Positions 30,194 to 30,792 of a stretch of 30,792 nucleotides of DNA are shown piece after piece (within the stretch, counting starts at the first letter, position 1; every line of letters starts with the position of its first letter). The translations under genes and the position numbers were made by a program. The DNA is from a virus. The stretch is from the IMG/VR virus record IMGVR_UViG_3300039326_000029, positions 1-30,792 of that record. One strand, 5' to 3'. A model generated the notes under the pieces. The model saw only the letters and a program-made list of their open reading frames with translations, was not told the DNA's origin and did no database searches.

Positions 30194-30319
30194 ATGAAAA
30201 CAATAACCGTTAAAGATGAAACTTGGATGGCGCTTAAGTCTTTTGGAAAAAAAGGCGACACGTTTGATAATATTATCCAGCGCCTCATTCATGACTATAA
30301 AATCTACGTTGAGGGCTGA
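30194..30319 (+). CDS. Ribbon-helix-helix (VapB-like) small DNA-binding protein (41 aa)
   Basis: The 41-aa product 'MKTITVKDETWMALKSFGKK' continues as 'GDTFDNIIQRLIHDYKIYVEG'. A beta strand ('KTITV'), helix A ('DETWMALKSF') and helix B ('TFDNIIQRLI') are the exact layout of archaeal VapB/RHH antitoxin-type proteins, with the 'G-D-T-F-D-x-I-I-x-R-L-I' helix typical. No adjacent PIN-domain toxin gene is visible, so it could be a stand-alone regulator. A small inverted repeat lies 21-34 bases upstream of its start. Confidence 0.7.
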   Translation: MKTITVKDETWMALKSFGKKGDTFDNIIQRLIHDYKIYVEG

Positions 30320-30322
30320 AAA

Positions 30323-30472
30323 ATGACACTTCCAGTAGGTCGTGAAATAACGTACAAGATTAAGCTTGATTCGTGGTATAGAGAGAAGAATCAATATACA
30401 GATTGGCAGTGGAGTGAATGGAAACAAGACGTAAAGTACGTTCCAACTTTAGATTTTACAGAAGAGAAGTGA
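30323..30472 (+). CDS. Small hypothetical protein (49 aa)
   Basis: The ORF starts three bases after the RHH stop and reads 'MTLPVGREITYKIKLDSWYR' then 'EKNQYTDWQWSEWKQDVKYV', ending 'FTEEK'. It is Trp/Tyr-rich and unrecognised. The close spacing suggests co-transcription with the RHH gene. No metal-binding or membrane motif is seen. It could be a toxin-like or anti-host partner of the RHH protein, which is only a guess from adjacency. Confidence 0.45.
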   Translation: MTLPVGREITYKIKLDSWYREKNQYTDWQWSEWKQDVKYVPTLDFTEEK

Positions 30473-30482
30473 GGACTGAAAA

Positions 30483-30725
30483 ATGACAACAATCGAAGAA
30501 CGCGCGAACGAGGCAATGCAGCGTGCTTTAGAGATTGAACCAGTACCCACTAACGGCTGGATAGATTTAATACTCGGCGGTACGATGATGCACCCATATA
30601 ACGCGAAAGACGAGTGCAAAAACTGTGGGAAGCACCATAGTTATTACGTATGTTATGAATCTGGTTTCTTTTGCAGTTGGAGTTGTTATGAAGAGTATCA
30701 TAAAAATGAGGTGGTAAAAAAATGA
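30483..30725 (+). CDS. Small zinc-finger-like protein (80 aa)
   Basis: The protein begins with a helix ('MTTIEERANEAMQRALEIEP'). It then has C45-x2-C48, C57, C64 and C68, with nearby His (H51, H52), in 'CKNCGKHHSYYVCYESGFFC' and 'SWSCYEEYHK'. The pattern looks like a zinc finger or treble-clef ('CkNCg...yC..s..FCsw.Cye.yh', similar to MYND/FCS-like fingers). The ATG lies after a GAGGACTGAAAA stretch. Its TGA overlaps the next gene's ATG. The role is unknown; such small fingers often act in protein-protein contacts. Confidence 0.6.
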   Translation: MTTIEERANEAMQRALEIEPVPTNGWIDLILGGTMMHPYNAKDECKNCGKHHSYYVCYESGFFCSWSCYEEYHKNEVVKK

Positions 30726-30792
30726 AAAAAATAGCAATCTTAGGAACGATTGCATTAGTCATCTGCGCGATAGCAGTAGCGGGATGCACATC
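30722..30792 (+). CDS. Lipoprotein, N-terminal part (3' partial)
   Basis: Cut by the window end after 23 codons. The peptide 'MKKIAILGTIALVICAIAVA' followed by 'GCT' is a classic lipoprotein signal: two Lys, a hydrophobic stretch, and the lipobox AVAGC at the cleavage point. Such lipoproteins occur in bacteria and in many methanogens. The start overlaps the TGA of the upstream gene (ATGA). A lipoprotein in a virus could serve as a superinfection-exclusion factor, but the mature part is not visible. Confidence 0.7.
   Translation, partial: MKKIAILGTIALVICAIAVAGCT

Noticed and set aside
1-30792. tRNA genes, CRISPR arrays, insertion sequences, integrase and att sites
   Set aside because: None could be recognised by reading. 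A tRNA search with a covariance model was not possible here, so absence of tRNAs is not proven.

Overview
The window is one continuous plus-strand block of structural genes from a head-tailed (siphovirus-like) virus or provirus. No convincing gene lies on the minus strand. The host is probably a methanogen-type euryarchaeon. The evidence for this is indirect: heavy use of ATA isoleucine codons, GGAGGTG-type ribosome binding sites, a T-tract terminator without a hairpin, an archaeal-looking ribbon-helix-helix protein, a YkgJ-type cysteine-cluster protein, and no recognisable peptidoglycan hydrolase. An unusual bacterial host is not excluded.

Layout. Positions 1-3104 are a head module: the C-terminal part of a scaffold or prohead-protease-like protein, a decoration-like protein, the HK97-fold major capsid protein and a head-tail adaptor. 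Positions 3137-9807 hold beta-rich adhesin or fibre-like proteins, including a C-type-lectin-like receptor-binding candidate, a protein ending in six 11-residue repeats, and two BppU-like Ig proteins. Positions 9823-17142 return to tail assembly: major tail protein, a small beta protein, head closure, gp10-like completion protein, a small HNH endonuclease, tail terminator, two chaperone-like proteins, a YkgJ-like protein and the tape measure (767 aa, implying a tail of roughly 115 nm at 0.15 nm per residue).

Positions 17145-28693 encode the tail tip. A 1508-aa distal tail protein carries extra beta domains, Ig domains and a TIM-barrel-like domain. The baseplate hub (Tal) is split over two overlapping ORFs. 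Three consecutive proteins then end in the same roughly 19-residue C-terminal tag: a TIM-barrel-like protein, a papain-like (C1A) cysteine protease interrupted in its catalytic core by an HNH-bearing intein, and a beta-rich protein of unknown function.

From 28721 on there are small zinc-ribbon, coiled-coil and membrane proteins (a possible holin or lysis cassette), a T-rich terminator, and a new group of small genes: a ribbon-helix-helix protein, two small hypotheticals (one a zinc-finger-like protein), and a lipoprotein cut by the window end.

The most novel aspect is the tail-tip arsenal. The shared tag looks like a common docking or sorting peptide for virion enzymes, and the protease must splice out its intein to complete its active-site region. 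Function is inferred from sequence only.
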